DNA of 64,000 nucleotides from contig JAKBBP010000006.1 of assembly GCA_021808445.1 (NCBI GenBank), positions 33,990 to 97,989 on the forward strand. Direction: 5' to 3'. Under the pieces are notes generated by a model. It worked only from the letters and a program-made list of their open reading frames with translations, did no database searches and had not been told where the DNA came from. A program made the position numbers and the translations under genes. This DNA is from Pseudomonadota bacterium (GTDB lineage Bacteria > Pseudomonadota > Gammaproteobacteria > Burkholderiales > Burkholderiaceae_C). Shown here one piece after another: positions 37,009-47,800 of this stretch; the stretch's first letter is position 1, and the number at the start of each line of letters is the position of its first letter.

Positions 37009-37887
37009 TCAGGCCGCGGACTTCGGTCCCAGCCCGAGCAGGCGCATGGCATTCGTCTTGAGGATGGGCTGGTGCACCTCGGGCCGGAAGCCGGCCTGCT
37101 CGAAGTCCTTCATCCAGCGCTCGGGGGTGATCAGCGGAAAGTCGGAGCCGAACAGTACGCGGTCCCTGAGCAGGGTGTTGGCGTACTGCACCAGTTGCGG
37201 CGGGAAGTAGCGCGGGCTCCAGCCCGACAGGTCGAGCCAGACATTCGGCTTGTGCATGGCCACCGACAGGGCCTCGTCCTGCCACGGCCACGACGGATGG
37301 GCGATGACGATCTGCATGTCCGGAAACGCGATGGCCACGTCGTCCAGGTGCATCGGGTTGGAGTACTCCAGGCGCAGTCCGCCGCCACAGCGCATGCCGC
37401 TGCCGATGCCCGAGTGTCCGCTGTGGAAGATCGCCGGAAGCTTGTACTCGTCGATCACCTCGTAGATGGGCCAGGCCATGCGGTCGTAGGGGTGGAAGCC
37501 CTGCACCGTGGGGTGGAACTTGAAGCCCTTGACTCCGTAGTCCTCGATCAGGCGTCGCGCCTCGCGCGCGCCCATGCGACCCTTGTGCGGGTCGATGCTG
37601 GCGAAGGCGATCAGTATGTCGGGGTTGTCGCGTGCGGCCGCGGCGATCTCCTCGTTGGGAATGCGCCGGCGTCCGAGCTGGGTCTCGGCGTCCACCGTGA
37701 ACATCACCAGGCCGATGCGCTTGTCGCGGTAGTAGGCCACGGTTTCCTCGATGGTCGGGCGCCGCGCCGAGCGGAAATACCTGTCGGCCGCGCGGTCGTA
37801 CTCCTCGCCGTAGTTGTCGAAGGGATTCCAGCAGGACACCTCGGCGTGGGTGTGTACGTCGATGGCGATCAGATCGTCGGGATTCAT
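37009..37887 (-). CDS. Amidohydrolase-2 family enzyme, CouO-like candidate
   Basis: TIM-barrel metal hydrolase of 292 residues. Metal-site residues are His12/His14 (VHTHAE), His155 (IFHSGHSG), His197 (VIAHPSW) and Asp249 (FGSDFPL). A related amidohydrolase, CouO of Rhodococcus, hydrolyses the beta-keto thioester formed from p-hydroxycinnamates, replacing thiolase and thioesterase; its essential Asp257 corresponds in type to Asp249. The position, divergent from a crotonase and a feruloyl-CoA synthase, supports the same role, giving vanillate or 4-hydroxybenzoate directly. A gamma-resorcylate decarboxylase-like role is an alternative. Start ATG 37887 follows a GGAGC nine bases upstream. Confidence 0.78.
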   Translation of the reverse strand: MNPDDLIAIDVHTHAEVSCWNPFDNYGEEYDRAADRYFRSARRPTIEETVAYYRDKRIGLVMFTVDAETQLGRRRIPNEEIAAAARDNPDILIAFASIDPHKGRMGAREARRLIEDYGVKGFKFHPTVQGFHPYDRMAWPIYEVIDEYKLPAIFHSGHSGIGSGMRCGGGLRLEYSNPMHLDDVAIAFPDMQIVIAHPSWPWQDEALSVAMHKPNVWLDLSGWSPRYFPPQLVQYANTLLRDRVLFGSDFPLITPERWMKDFEQAGFRPEVHQPILKTNAMRLLGLGPKSAA

Positions 37888-38012
37888 GCGCTGCTCCGGG
37901 GGGTGCGAGCCTTGGTGGAAAGTTCAGAATTGCAAATAATAAGCCGTGGGCCGACTTCGTATGCTCGGCTCTGCAGCGGTAGAAGCAGGGTTTTCCCGGG
38001 GAGATCCCGGTA

Positions 38013-38032
38013 TTGATAGTTACTACTATGAA
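38013..38032. promoter_or_regulatory. 20-bp palindrome, candidate MarR-type operator
   Basis: TTgATAGT-TACT-ACTATgAA: 16 of 20 positions are symmetric, with perfect inner arms ATAGT/ACTAT. It lies between the divergent amidohydrolase and crotonase genes, 24 bp before the crotonase ATG, and overlaps a -10-like TACTAT (38024-38029). Size and symmetry fit MarR repressors. Confidence 0.55.
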
Positions 38033-38056
38033 GTTTTTCTGGATCCGAACATCGCC

Positions 38057-38842
38057 ATGGCCCGCTCCGCTCCGCTGCTGCACGTCTCCCACCCCGAGCC
38101 GGGAATCGCCCATGTGGAGCTCGACCGTCCCGCCAAGCGCAACGCCATCAGCGACGAGCTGATCGCGGCCATCGACCAGGCCTTCGCGAACCTGCCGGCG
38201 CAGGTGCGAGCGGTGGTGCTGTCGGCGCGCGGGGAGCATTTCTGCGCCGGGCTGGACCTGTCGGAGCTCAGCGAGCGCAGTGTCGCCGAGGGCATTGTGC
38301 ATTCGCGTTCCTGGCATGCAGCCTTCGAGCGAGTGCAGTTCGGGCGCGCGCCCGTGGTCGCGGTGCTGCATGGCGCGGTGGTGGGCGGCGGACTGGAGCT
38401 GGCGGCCTCCACGCATATCCGCGTGGCCGAGCCGGACGCCATTTTCGGCTTGCCGGAGGGGCAGCGCGGCCTGTTCGTCGGAGGAGGCGGCTCCTCGCGC
38501 ATTTCCCAGCTCATCGGGCATGCACGCATGACCGACATGATGCTCACCGGGCGCGTGCTGGACGCCGACGAGGCGCTGGCCGCCGGCCTGGTGCAGTACA
38601 AGGTCGGCGTGGGGGAGGGGCTCGACAAGGGCTTCGCCCTGGCCCGGCGCATCGCCTCCAACGCGCCGCTGTCGAATTTCGCGGTGCAGCATGCCTTGCC
38701 GCGCATCGCCGGCATGCCCCAGGCCGAGGGCTTGTTCGTGGAGTCGCTGATGGCGGCCATCGCCCAGGCGGATGACGCGGCCAAGCAGCGCCTGCAGGAT
38801 TTCCTGGCCGGCCGCGCCGCGAAAGTGCGCAAGGAGCCTTGA
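38057..38842 (+). CDS. Crotonase-family hydroxycinnamoyl-CoA hydratase
   Basis: Enoyl-CoA hydratase-fold enzyme of 261 residues. The oxyanion-hole motifs are ARGEHFCAGLDL (about 61-72) and GAVVGGGLELA (about 106-116), and the acid region is GLPEGQRGLFVGGG. It lies two bases before the feruloyl-CoA synthase gene, so its substrate is probably feruloyl- or coumaroyl-CoA. The sequence does not look like the classic hydratase/lyase Ech (about 276 residues, vanillin-forming), so plain hydration feeding beta-oxidation is more likely. Start is ATG 38057; the longer frame upstream would include the operator and has no homology. Confidence 0.83.
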   Translation: MARSAPLLHVSHPEPGIAHVELDRPAKRNAISDELIAAIDQAFANLPAQVRAVVLSARGEHFCAGLDLSELSERSVAEGIVHSRSWHAAFERVQFGRAPVVAVLHGAVVGGGLELAASTHIRVAEPDAIFGLPEGQRGLFVGGGGSSRISQLIGHARMTDMMLTGRVLDADEALAAGLVQYKVGVGEGLDKGFALARRIASNAPLSNFAVQHALPRIAGMPQAEGLFVESLMAAIAQADDAAKQRLQDFLAGRAAKVRKEP

Positions 38843-38844
38843 GC

Positions 38845-40710
38845 ATGGATGCCGTCGTCACGTCCGGGAAGGCCCCACGCCCGCGCGCGCGTGCCTGCCA
38901 CATCGGCGGCTGCGTGCAGGTCGAGATGCAGCGGCGCCCCGATGGTGCCCTCGTGCTGCGCTCGCCGGAGGCCCTGGGCGAGTATCCCCAGCGCCTGAGC
39001 GATCGCCTGGAACATTGGGCGCGCGAGGCGCCGCAGCGGGTGTTCGTGGCACGCCGCGGCACCGACGGCGAGTGGATCCGCATCGGCTACGCCGACATGC
39101 TCGAGCGGGCGCGGCGCATCGCCACGGCGCTGCTGGCGCGCGGCCTCGACGCCGAGCACCCGATCCTGGTGCTGGGGGAGAACAGCCTGGAGCAGCTGCA
39201 GCTGGCCCTGGGGGCCATGCTGGCCGGCATACCCCACGCGCCGGTGTCTCCCGCCTATGCGCTGGTGTCGCGGGATTACGCCAAGCTGCGTCACGTGGTG
39301 CGCACCCTGACCCCCGGCCTGGTGTTCGCCAGCGACGCGGCCTACGAGCCGGCGTTGCGCGCGGTCCTGGACCCGCAGATCGAGGTGGTGCTGGCGCGAG
39401 GGGAACTGCAGGCTCGCCCCGGCACGCCCTTCGACACCTTGCTGAGGCAGCCGCCGCTGGATCTGCGCCATACCCATGAAAAGGTGGGCCCGGACACCAT
39501 CGCCAAGTTCCTGTTCACCTCGGGCTCGACCCGCAACCCCAAGGCCGTGGTCAACACCCAGCGCATGCTGTGTGCCAACCAGCAGATGATCCTGCAGTCC
39601 ATGCCCTTCCTGGGCGAGCAGCCACCGGTGCTGGTCGACTGGCTGCCGTGGAACCATACCTTCGGCGGCAACCATAACGTGGGCATTGCCTTGTACAACG
39701 GCGGCACCTTGTACATCGACGACGGCAAGCCGACCCCGCAAGGCATCGGCGAGACCCTGCGCAACCTGCGGGAGATCGCCCCCACCGTGTATTTCAACGT
39801 TCCCAAGGGCTTCGAGGAAATCGCCTCGGCCATGCGCGAGGACGCGCAGCTGCGCAGGCAACTGTTCTCGCGGGTCCAGGCCTTTTTCTTCGCGGGAGCC
39901 GGGCTGTCGCAGGCGGTGTGGGACGAGCTCGACGCGCTGGCTGAGTCCGAGGTGGGAGAGCGCATCTGCATGCTGACCGGCCTGGGCATGACCGAGACCG
40001 CGCCGTCCGCCATGTTCGCCCTCGGGCCCGAGGTCGAGTCCGGGCATATCGGCCTGCCGGTGCCGGGCGTGGAACTCAAGCTGGTTGCGCTGGACGGCAA
40101 GCTGGAGGTGCGCTTTCGCGGCCCCAATGTCATGCCGGGCTACTGGCGCGCGCCGGAGCAGACGGCCGAGGCCTTCGACGAGGAAGGCTACTACCGTACC
40201 GGGGACGCCGCGCGTTTCGTGGACCCCGGGGAACCGCGGCGTGGCCTGCGCTTCGACGGGCGGATCGCCGAGGATTTCAAGTTGTCCAGCGGAACCTTCG
40301 TGAGTTGCGGGCCGCTGCGCGCACGTATCGCCCAGCTGGGCGCCCCCTGTGTGCATGACGCCGTGCTGACCGCGCCCGACCGCGACGACCTGGGTGCGCT
40401 GATCGTGCCGCGCCTGGACGAATGTCGGGCGCTGGCCGGCCTGCCGCCCGGCACGCCGGCGGCACAGGTGCTCGAACATCCTCAGGTGCGGGAGTTTTTC
40501 CAGCGCCTGGTGGATACCTTGTGGCAGCAAGGTACCGGCAGCGCCACGCGCGTGGCGCGCGCGCTGGTGCTGGTGGAGGCGCCTTCGCTGGACCGCGGCG
40601 AGATCACCGACAAGGGCTCGATCAACCAGCGGGCGATGTTGCAGCACCGCGCCGAACTGGTCGATTCGCTGTACGCCGGTACCGCGCCAGCCATGCTGGT
40701 GCCTCGGTAA
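38845..40710 (+). CDS. fcs: Feruloyl-CoA synthase (hydroxycinnamate-CoA ligase)
   Basis: ANL-superfamily acyl-CoA ligase of 621 residues. The AMP-binding P-loop is TSGSTRNPKAV (about 228-238), with YWRAPEQTAEAF and YYRTGDAARFV in the hinge region; the C-terminal subdomain carries DKGSINQRAML in place of the usual K-containing A10 motif and keeps a Lys. It activates ferulate, p-coumarate or caffeate with ATP and CoA. Start is ATG 38845 with AAGGAG eight bases upstream, two bases after the crotonase stop; a TTG two codons earlier is less likely. It ends convergent with the IclR gene, leaving 30 bp. Confidence 0.88.
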   Translation: MDAVVTSGKAPRPRARACHIGGCVQVEMQRRPDGALVLRSPEALGEYPQRLSDRLEHWAREAPQRVFVARRGTDGEWIRIGYADMLERARRIATALLARGLDAEHPILVLGENSLEQLQLALGAMLAGIPHAPVSPAYALVSRDYAKLRHVVRTLTPGLVFASDAAYEPALRAVLDPQIEVVLARGELQARPGTPFDTLLRQPPLDLRHTHEKVGPDTIAKFLFTSGSTRNPKAVVNTQRMLCANQQMILQSMPFLGEQPPVLVDWLPWNHTFGGNHNVGIALYNGGTLYIDDGKPTPQGIGETLRNLREIAPTVYFNVPKGFEEIASAMREDAQLRRQLFSRVQAFFFAGAGLSQAVWDELDALAESEVGERICMLTGLGMTETAPSAMFALGPEVESGHIGLPVPGVELKLVALDGKLEVRFRGPNVMPGYWRAPEQTAEAFDEEGYYRTGDAARFVDPGEPRRGLRFDGRIAEDFKLSSGTFVSCGPLRARIAQLGAPCVHDAVLTAPDRDDLGALIVPRLDECRALAGLPPGTPAAQVLEHPQVREFFQRLVDTLWQQGTGSATRVARALVLVEAPSLDRGEITDKGSINQRAMLQHRAELVDSLYAGTAPAMLVPR

Positions 40711-40740
40711 CCCCGCAAGGCCCGGGAGCAAGGGTCGGGC

Positions 40741-41559
40741 TCAGACCAGCGGGCGCAGCTCGTGCGCGGCCTCCTGCAGCAGGGGAAGCAGTTCGCCTTG
40801 CAGGGCATGTGCGCTCACGCGCTGGGGGGAGCTGACCGCATTGAGCGCGGCCACCGTCACGCCTGCCGCGTTGCGCACCGGCACGGCCAGCGCATGCACG
40901 CCGAGTTCGTGTTCCTCGCTGGCCAGGCACCAGTCCTGGCGGCGCACCTGCTCGATGGTCGCGCGCAGTTCGCGCGGCTCGGTGCGGGTCAGGGGCGTCA
41001 GGCGAGCGAAGCTTCGGCCCTTCATCCAGCTGGCCAGCTGGGCGCGCGAAAGCGCGGCCAGGAGCACGCGCCCGGTGGAGGTGGCGTGGGCGGGAAGGCG
41101 CGCGCCCAGGTGCACGCCGTAGGCAATGATGCGCTGGGCCCCGGATTCCGCGGCGCCGCGCTCGGCACCGCTGCGCGCGACGATCACCACCTCGTCGCGG
41201 TCCAGGACCACGCCGGAGAAGGCCAGTCGGGCCTGCAGCGCGAGCCGGTTGAGCGTGGGCTGGATGGCCCTCGGCAGGCGTGCCGAGGCCAGATAGCTTC
41301 CCGAGAAGCGCAGCACCTTGCTGGACAGCCAGAAATAGCTGCCGTCGGTCTCCAGGTAGCCGAGGTGCGCCAGCGTGAGCAGATGCCGGCGCGCGGCCGC
41401 GCGGGTGATGCCGGCGCGCTCGGCGGTCAGCGTGGCGTTGAGCCGCTGGCGCTCGGTGTCGAAGCTCTCGAGCACCGCCATGCCCTTGGCCATGCCCTCG
41501 ATGAAATCGACGTGCGCGATGCCGGCGCGGACCAGGTCGTGGCGGGAGCGGGCGGGCAT
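40741..41559 (-). CDS. IclR-family regulator of pobA (PobR/PcaR-type)
   Basis: IclR-type regulator of 272 residues: N-terminal winged helix-turn-helix (about 20-85, with ERAGITRAAARRHLLTLAHLGYL) and the C-terminal effector domain (about 95-265) with the ATSTGRVLLAALS motif. PobR and PcaU in this family activate pobA or pca genes in response to 4-hydroxybenzoate or protocatechuate. It is divergent from pobA across a 173-bp gap that contains a GCACA/TGTGC palindrome. I chose ATG 41559; GTG 41628 would put the operator inside the coding region. No convincing ribosome site precedes 41559, so the exact start is uncertain. Confidence 0.85.
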   Translation of the reverse strand: MPARSRHDLVRAGIAHVDFIEGMAKGMAVLESFDTERQRLNATLTAERAGITRAAARRHLLTLAHLGYLETDGSYFWLSSKVLRFSGSYLASARLPRAIQPTLNRLALQARLAFSGVVLDRDEVVIVARSGAERGAAESGAQRIIAYGVHLGARLPAHATSTGRVLLAALSRAQLASWMKGRSFARLTPLTRTEPRELRATIEQVRRQDWCLASEEHELGVHALAVPVRNAAGVTVAALNAVSSPQRVSAHALQGELLPLLQEAAHELRPLV

Positions 41560-41624
41560 GGCGGGAGGGCGGGGAAGGCGGAAGGGGGAGGGGGAGGGGG
41601 GTTCCGCAATTCTGCGCGATGATC

Positions 41625-41637
41625 GCACAGATTGTGC
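41625..41637. promoter_or_regulatory. Candidate IclR-type operator of pobA
   Basis: GCACA-gat-TGTGC inverted repeat, 96 bp before the pobA ATG and 66 bp before the regulator start. It resembles in length the inverted part of PobR/PcaU sites but the third direct repeat seen in Acinetobacter is not obvious. Confidence 0.4.
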
Positions 41638-41693
41638 ATGCAGCGCGCAAAGACCGCGAGGGCCTGCTACGAAACCAGGCGCGGCGGACCTAG

Positions 41694-42917
<1,224 letters not shown>

Positions 42918-43010
42918 GGCGCGCGGGCGGCGTTCCGGCGGGTCGTCACCGCGCCGCCGGGGGGGGCCGCTGGCGCGCGCCGAAGCCGCGGGCGGTGCGA
43001 CAATGGACCC

Positions 43011-43352
43011 ATGACGCGTGGATCGATCCGGCTCCTGCCCTCGCTGGCCGCGGCGGCGCTGCTGCTGGCGGCGGCGCCACCACGCGCCCAGGCCGCGCTG
43101 GGCGGCCCGCCGAACTGCCAGCGCTTCGGGCTCATCGCCTCGACCCTGCAGGCCGACTTCCTCGCCGGGCGCAGCTTCCAGGACGCGCAGGCCGACGGCA
43201 TGCGCCTGCTGGGACCGGAGCACCCGCATCAGGCGCTGATTCTGCAGCGCCTGGCCCGTGCCATCTACAGCAGCCCGGACAGCCGGGTCTTCAGCCCGCA
43301 GGCGCGCGCGCAGCAGGTGCAGGCGCAATGCCTGCAGGCGCAGCGCCGCTGA
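43011..43352 (+). CDS. Small secreted protein of unknown function
   Basis: A 113-residue protein with a Sec signal peptide (about 1-28, AQA site). The mature 85 residues contain two cysteines (one near NCQRFG, one near the C-terminus) that could form a disulphide, and a central GRSFQDAQADGMRLLGP stretch. I do not recognise a family. Start ATG 43011 has no obvious ribosome site; support comes from the intact signal peptide and from length. The TGA stop is the first bases of a 15-bp tandem repeat array. It is convergent with the efflux operon. Confidence 0.6.
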   Translation: MTRGSIRLLPSLAAAALLLAAAPPRAQAALGGPPNCQRFGLIASTLQADFLAGRSFQDAQADGMRLLGPEHPHQALILQRLARAIYSSPDSRVFSPQARAQQVQAQCLQAQRR

Positions 43353-43455
43353 AGCACGCTTCGCTGAAGCACGCTCCGCTGAAGCACGCTCCGCTGAAGC
43401 ACGCTCCGCTGAAGCACACTCCGCTGAAGCACACTCCGCCGAAGCACGCAGCGCT
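43351..43455. repeat. Seven 15-bp tandem repeats
   Basis: Seven units of GAAGCACGCTCCGCT (units 1, 5, 6 and 7 carry one to three substitutions) fill the gap between the convergent small secreted gene and the efflux channel gene, starting inside the stop codon of the former and ending 10 bp before the stop of the latter. Because 15 is divisible by three, repeats read open in all frames, giving spurious peptides. Confidence 0.9.
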
Positions 43456-43464
43456 CGGCCCGCC

Positions 43465-44859
43465 TCAGGGCCGTGCAGCGGGGGCCTCGGCACTGGCCTC
43501 GTCCATCAGGCCTTCCTGCAGGCGCAGCAGCGCGTTCATGCGGGCGGCGTCGAAGCGCGCCTGCACGGCCTGCATGCGCGTATCCAGGGCGTTGCGCCGG
43601 GCGAGCAACCAGTCCGCCACGCCGGCCTCGCCGAGTTCCCAGGCGCGCTGCGTGCGTGCCAGCGCCGCCTGCTGGCTGGCCGCGGCCAGCATCAGGGCCT
43701 GGGCGGCGCGTGCCTGTGCACGGGCCTGGGCACTCAGGCTCTGCGCCTGTTCCAGCACCCGCATGCGCAGTTCCTGCAGCCGCCATTGCGCGGCGTCCAG
43801 GTCGGCCAGGGCCGCACGTTCTCCCGCAGCCCGGGCCGCGCCGCCGATGGGTATCTGGAGCTGCAGTCCGACGATACGCTCGCGGCCCCCGCGATCCGAG
43901 CCCAGGTAGGCTCCCACCGTGGGCTGGGGCGTGCGCGCGGCGCGCGCCTGGTCGGCCTGAGCCTGGGCCTGACGCACGGCGCTGCGCGCAAGCGCCAGCG
44001 TGGCGCTGTGCTCCAGCACACGCTGGCGTAGCGCCGCGTCGTCGGCGGGAGCATCCAGCAGCTCGACCGCACTGCCCGGATCGCCGCGCAAGCCGGGATC
44101 CGCGGCCAGCAGCGGCCAGCGCGCCAGCAGCGCGGCGCGCTGGCTGGAGGCGCGCCCCTGGGCCTGCAGCGCGGCCGCATCGGCCCGGGCCCGTTCGGCG
44201 CGTACCAGGTCGTATTCCAGGCGACTGGCATCGCCCAGCTGTTCGCGCCGCTGCACCACGCCGGCCTGCCGGTCCAGGGCCTGCGCCGAGGCGCGTGCCA
44301 GCTCGGCATCGGCGTCGGCCAGCTGGGTGTCGAACCAGGCACGCAGGAGCTGATCGAGCAGCTCACGGCGCGCGGTGCGTTGCGCCTCGCGAGCCTGTGC
44401 GGCCAGCGCGTCGGCCAGTGCGCGGTCCGCCCGCGCTTGCGCGGGAAGGCGCAAGGGGCGGTTGAGCTGGAGCTGCCATTCGGCGTAGCGGCCATTGTCC
44501 GGCGCTTCGTCCACGCGGCGTTGCTGCAACTGGGCCTGCGCCGTGAACTCCTGCGAGCCCGCGCGCAGGGCGTCGCCGCGGGCCCCGGCCGCATCGCGCA
44601 GCGCGCGCGCCTCGGCCAGCGACGGAGCCTGCGCCAGCAGCTGGTGCAGCAGGTCGGCGCGCGGCAGCGTGGGCTGGGCGAAGGATCCGGCGTCGGGCAG
44701 GGCGGCTTCGGGCGCGCCCGCGGCGGGGCTGGACGGGCGCGCCTGCGAGCCTGGCGCGGCGGGGGGGATGGGCGCAGTGGCGCCGAGCGCCGCGGCTCCT
44801 GCGCCGGGAAGCAGGCCCGCGCAGGCTGCCACGACGATCATGCCCGGCAAGACGTTCAT
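43465..44859 (-). CDS. Outer-membrane efflux channel, TolC/CzcC type
   Basis: Outer-membrane factor of 464 residues with a signal peptide (about 1-25) and the duplicated helical-hairpin OEP architecture: two long Ala/Gln/Arg-rich coiled regions (about 150-260 and 300-450). A Pro/Ala-rich linker precedes the first hairpin. Its start overlaps the RND pump stop by ATGA, so it is the last gene of an adaptor-pump-channel operon. CzcC/CusC-like by partner; no lipoprotein cysteine is evident. Confidence 0.85.
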   Translation of the reverse strand: MNVLPGMIVVAACAGLLPGAGAAALGATAPIPPAAPGSQARPSSPAAGAPEAALPDAGSFAQPTLPRADLLHQLLAQAPSLAEARALRDAAGARGDALRAGSQEFTAQAQLQQRRVDEAPDNGRYAEWQLQLNRPLRLPAQARADRALADALAAQAREAQRTARRELLDQLLRAWFDTQLADADAELARASAQALDRQAGVVQRREQLGDASRLEYDLVRAERARADAAALQAQGRASSQRAALLARWPLLAADPGLRGDPGSAVELLDAPADDAALRQRVLEHSATLALARSAVRQAQAQADQARAARTPQPTVGAYLGSDRGGRERIVGLQLQIPIGGAARAAGERAALADLDAAQWRLQELRMRVLEQAQSLSAQARAQARAAQALMLAAASQQAALARTQRAWELGEAGVADWLLARRNALDTRMQAVQARFDAARMNALLRLQEGLMDEASAEAPAARP

Positions 44860-47800
44860 GGGCGATTCTCCGCAGCTGCCCCGTCGGCCTGTCGCGCGAT
44901 GCGGGGCACACCGAAGCGCGCGAACAGCAGCGGCAGCAGCACCAGGGTCAGCACCGTGGAACTGAACAGCCCGCCGACCACCACCACGGCCAGGGGCTTC
45001 TGGATCTCCGAGCCGGGGCCGCTGGCCGACAGCAGCGGAATCAGGCCCAGAGCGGTGATGCTGGCGGTCATCATGACCGGGCGCAGCCGGCGCATCGAGC
45101 CTTCACGCACGGCCTGCGCCAGCGGCAGCCCGCGCTGCAGCAGCTCGTTGAAATGACTCACCAGAACCACGCCGTTAAGCACGGCGATGCCCAGCAGCGC
45201 GATGAATCCCACCGATGCGGGTACGGACATGTACTCGCCGCTGACCCACAGCGCCAGCACTCCGCCGACCAAGGCGAAGGGGATGTTCGCGAACACCAGC
45301 ACCGACTGGCGCAGGGAGCCGAAGGTGGTCATGAGCAGCACGAAAATCAGCCCCAGGGCCAGCGGCACCACCAGTCCCAGGCGGGCTGCGGCGCGCTGCT
45401 GGTTCTCGAACTGGCCACCCCATTGCAGGCGTACGCCTTCGGGCAGCTGGACCCGGGCGGCCACCGCGCGCCGGGCCTCGGCGACGAATCCCACCAGGTC
45501 GCGCCCGCCCACGTTGGCCTGGACCGTGGCGAAGCGGCTTCCGTCCTCGTGGGTCACCAGCACCGGCCCCAGGGTCGGGCGCAGACGGGCCAGGTAGGAC
45601 AGGGGCCAGCTGCGGCCGTCGGGAGCGGTGATGCGCAGGTCGGCGAAGCTCTGCGGCTGATCGCGCAGCTCCGGGCCACCGCGCAGCAGCAACGGGGTGC
45701 GGCGCACGCCCTCGAGCACGACGCCGAGCTGCTGGCCCTCGACCAGCGCGCGCAGGTCGCTCTGCAGGGATTGCACGTCGAACCCGGCGCGTCCGGCGGC
45801 CAGGCGGTCGACGTCCACCGTGAGGTACTGCACGCCCTCGGTGCGCGCGGCCAGGACGTCCTGCGCGCCGGGAAGGCCGCGCAGCACCTGCGCTACCTCT
45901 TGGGCCAGCTTGCCGAGCTGGCCGAGATCGGGCCCGAAGATCTTCACCACCAGATCGCCGCGGGAGCCGGTGAGCATTTCCGACACGCGCATCTCGATCG
46001 GCTGGGTGAAGGTGTAATCCAAGCCCGGGAATCGCTGCATGACCTTGCGGATGGCCTCGATCACCTGGGCCTTGTCGCCGCGCCATTCGGAGGCCGGCTT
46101 GAGCACCAGGAAGGTATCGGTCTCGTTCAGGCCCATGGGGTCCAGCCCGAGATCGTCGGAGCCGCTGCGCGCGATGATGGCGCGGATCTCCGGCACCTGC
46201 TGGAGCAGCGCGCGCTGGACCCGCAGGTCCAGGGCCGCGGTGGCGCCCAGGCCCACCGACGGCAGCTTTTGCAGTTGCAGGATGATGTCCCCTTCGTCCA
46301 GCGTGGGCATGAAGGTCTTGCCCACGCGGGTGTAGGCCAAGCCCGCGGCCACCAGGGACACCAGGGCGAGCACCACCACCGTGCGCGCATGCGCGAAGCT
46401 CCAGTCCAGTACGCGTGCGTAGCCGGCGGACAGCCTGCGGACCAGCCAAGGGTCGGCATGGCTGACCTTGCGCAGCAGCATCGAGGCCATCACCGGCACC
46501 GTGGTCAGCGCGATGAGCAGCGATGCCGCCAGCGCGAACACGATGGTCAGCGCCACCGGACGGAACAACTTGCCCTCCAGTCCCTGCAAGGACAGCAGGG
46601 GCAGGAACACGATGCCGATGATGGCCACGCCCGACAGCACCGGGCCCGCGACTTCCGAGACCGCGCGCAGCACCCGTGCGAGGCGATCGCTGGTGGCCGC
46701 GCCGGCATCCGCCGAGGCCGCCCGGCTGGGGTCGTGGCCCATATGGCTGACCAGATTCTCCACCACCACCACCGCGGCGTCGACCAGCATGCCCAGCGCG
46801 ATGGCCAGGCCGCCCAGGCTCATCAGGTTGGCCGACAGTCCGGCCCATCGCATCAGTACGAAGGTGGCCAGCGCCGACAGCGGAAGGGTCAGCGCGACCA
46901 CCAGGGCGGCGCGCCAGTTGCCCAGGAAGGCCAGCAGCATCACCACCACCAGCACCACGGCCTCGGCCAGCGCGCGCATCACCGTGCCCACCGCGCGCTG
47001 GACCAGCTGGCTGCGGTCGTAGAACACGCGCAGCCTCATGCCCTGCGGCAGGCGCGGCTCGACCTCGGCCAGGCGTGCGCGCACGCCGGCGATGAGCTTC
47101 GAGGCATTGGCTCCCCGCAGGGCCAGCACGATGCCCTCGACGGCCTCGCCTTTTCCGTCCTCGGTGACAATGCCGTAGCGCGTGCTGCTGGCCATGCGCA
47201 CCTGCGCCACGTCGCCCACGCGCACCACCGAGCCCCCCTGGGCCGTGATCACGGTGTCCCGGATGTCGGCGGCATCCCGATAGGCTCCCTGCACGCGCAC
47301 GATGCGGGTTTCCTCGCCTTCGTCCAGGCGTCCGGCGCCGTCGTTGCTGTTGTTGGCCAGGAGCGCCGCGCGCAGCGCTTCCAGGCCGACGCCGCGCGCG
47401 GCCATGCGCGCCGGGTCGGGCACGACTTCGAATACGCGCTGGTCGCCACCCAGCATGTTCACGTCGGCCACGCCAGGCACCGTGCGAAGCGCGGGGCGCA
47501 CCAGCCATTGCAGCGCGCTGCGCTTTTGCGCCAGGCTGGCGGGCCCTTTCACGGTGAACATGAACACATCCGACAGGGGCGTGGTGATGGGTGCCAGGCC
47601 TCCCTGCACGGAGGGTGGCAGGTCCGCACGCACATTGGACAGCGCTTCGGCGACCTGCTGGCGCGCCCAGTACACGTCGGTGCCTTCCTCGAAGTCCACG
47701 GTGACGTCGGCGATGCCATACTTGGAGATGGAGCGCACGATGCGCTTGCGCGCGATGCCCAGCACTTCCTGCTCGATGGGCAGCACGACCCGCGTCTCCA

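Noticed and set aside
37946..38056. N-terminal extension of the crotonase
   Set aside because: It would cover the palindromic operator and -10, and the enoyl-CoA hydratase alignment begins after ATG 38057.
43258..44031. Plus-strand frame with a run of AEARS-like repeats
   Set aside because: The run is read from the 15-bp tandem array, which is open in all frames; the rest is antisense to the efflux channel gene.
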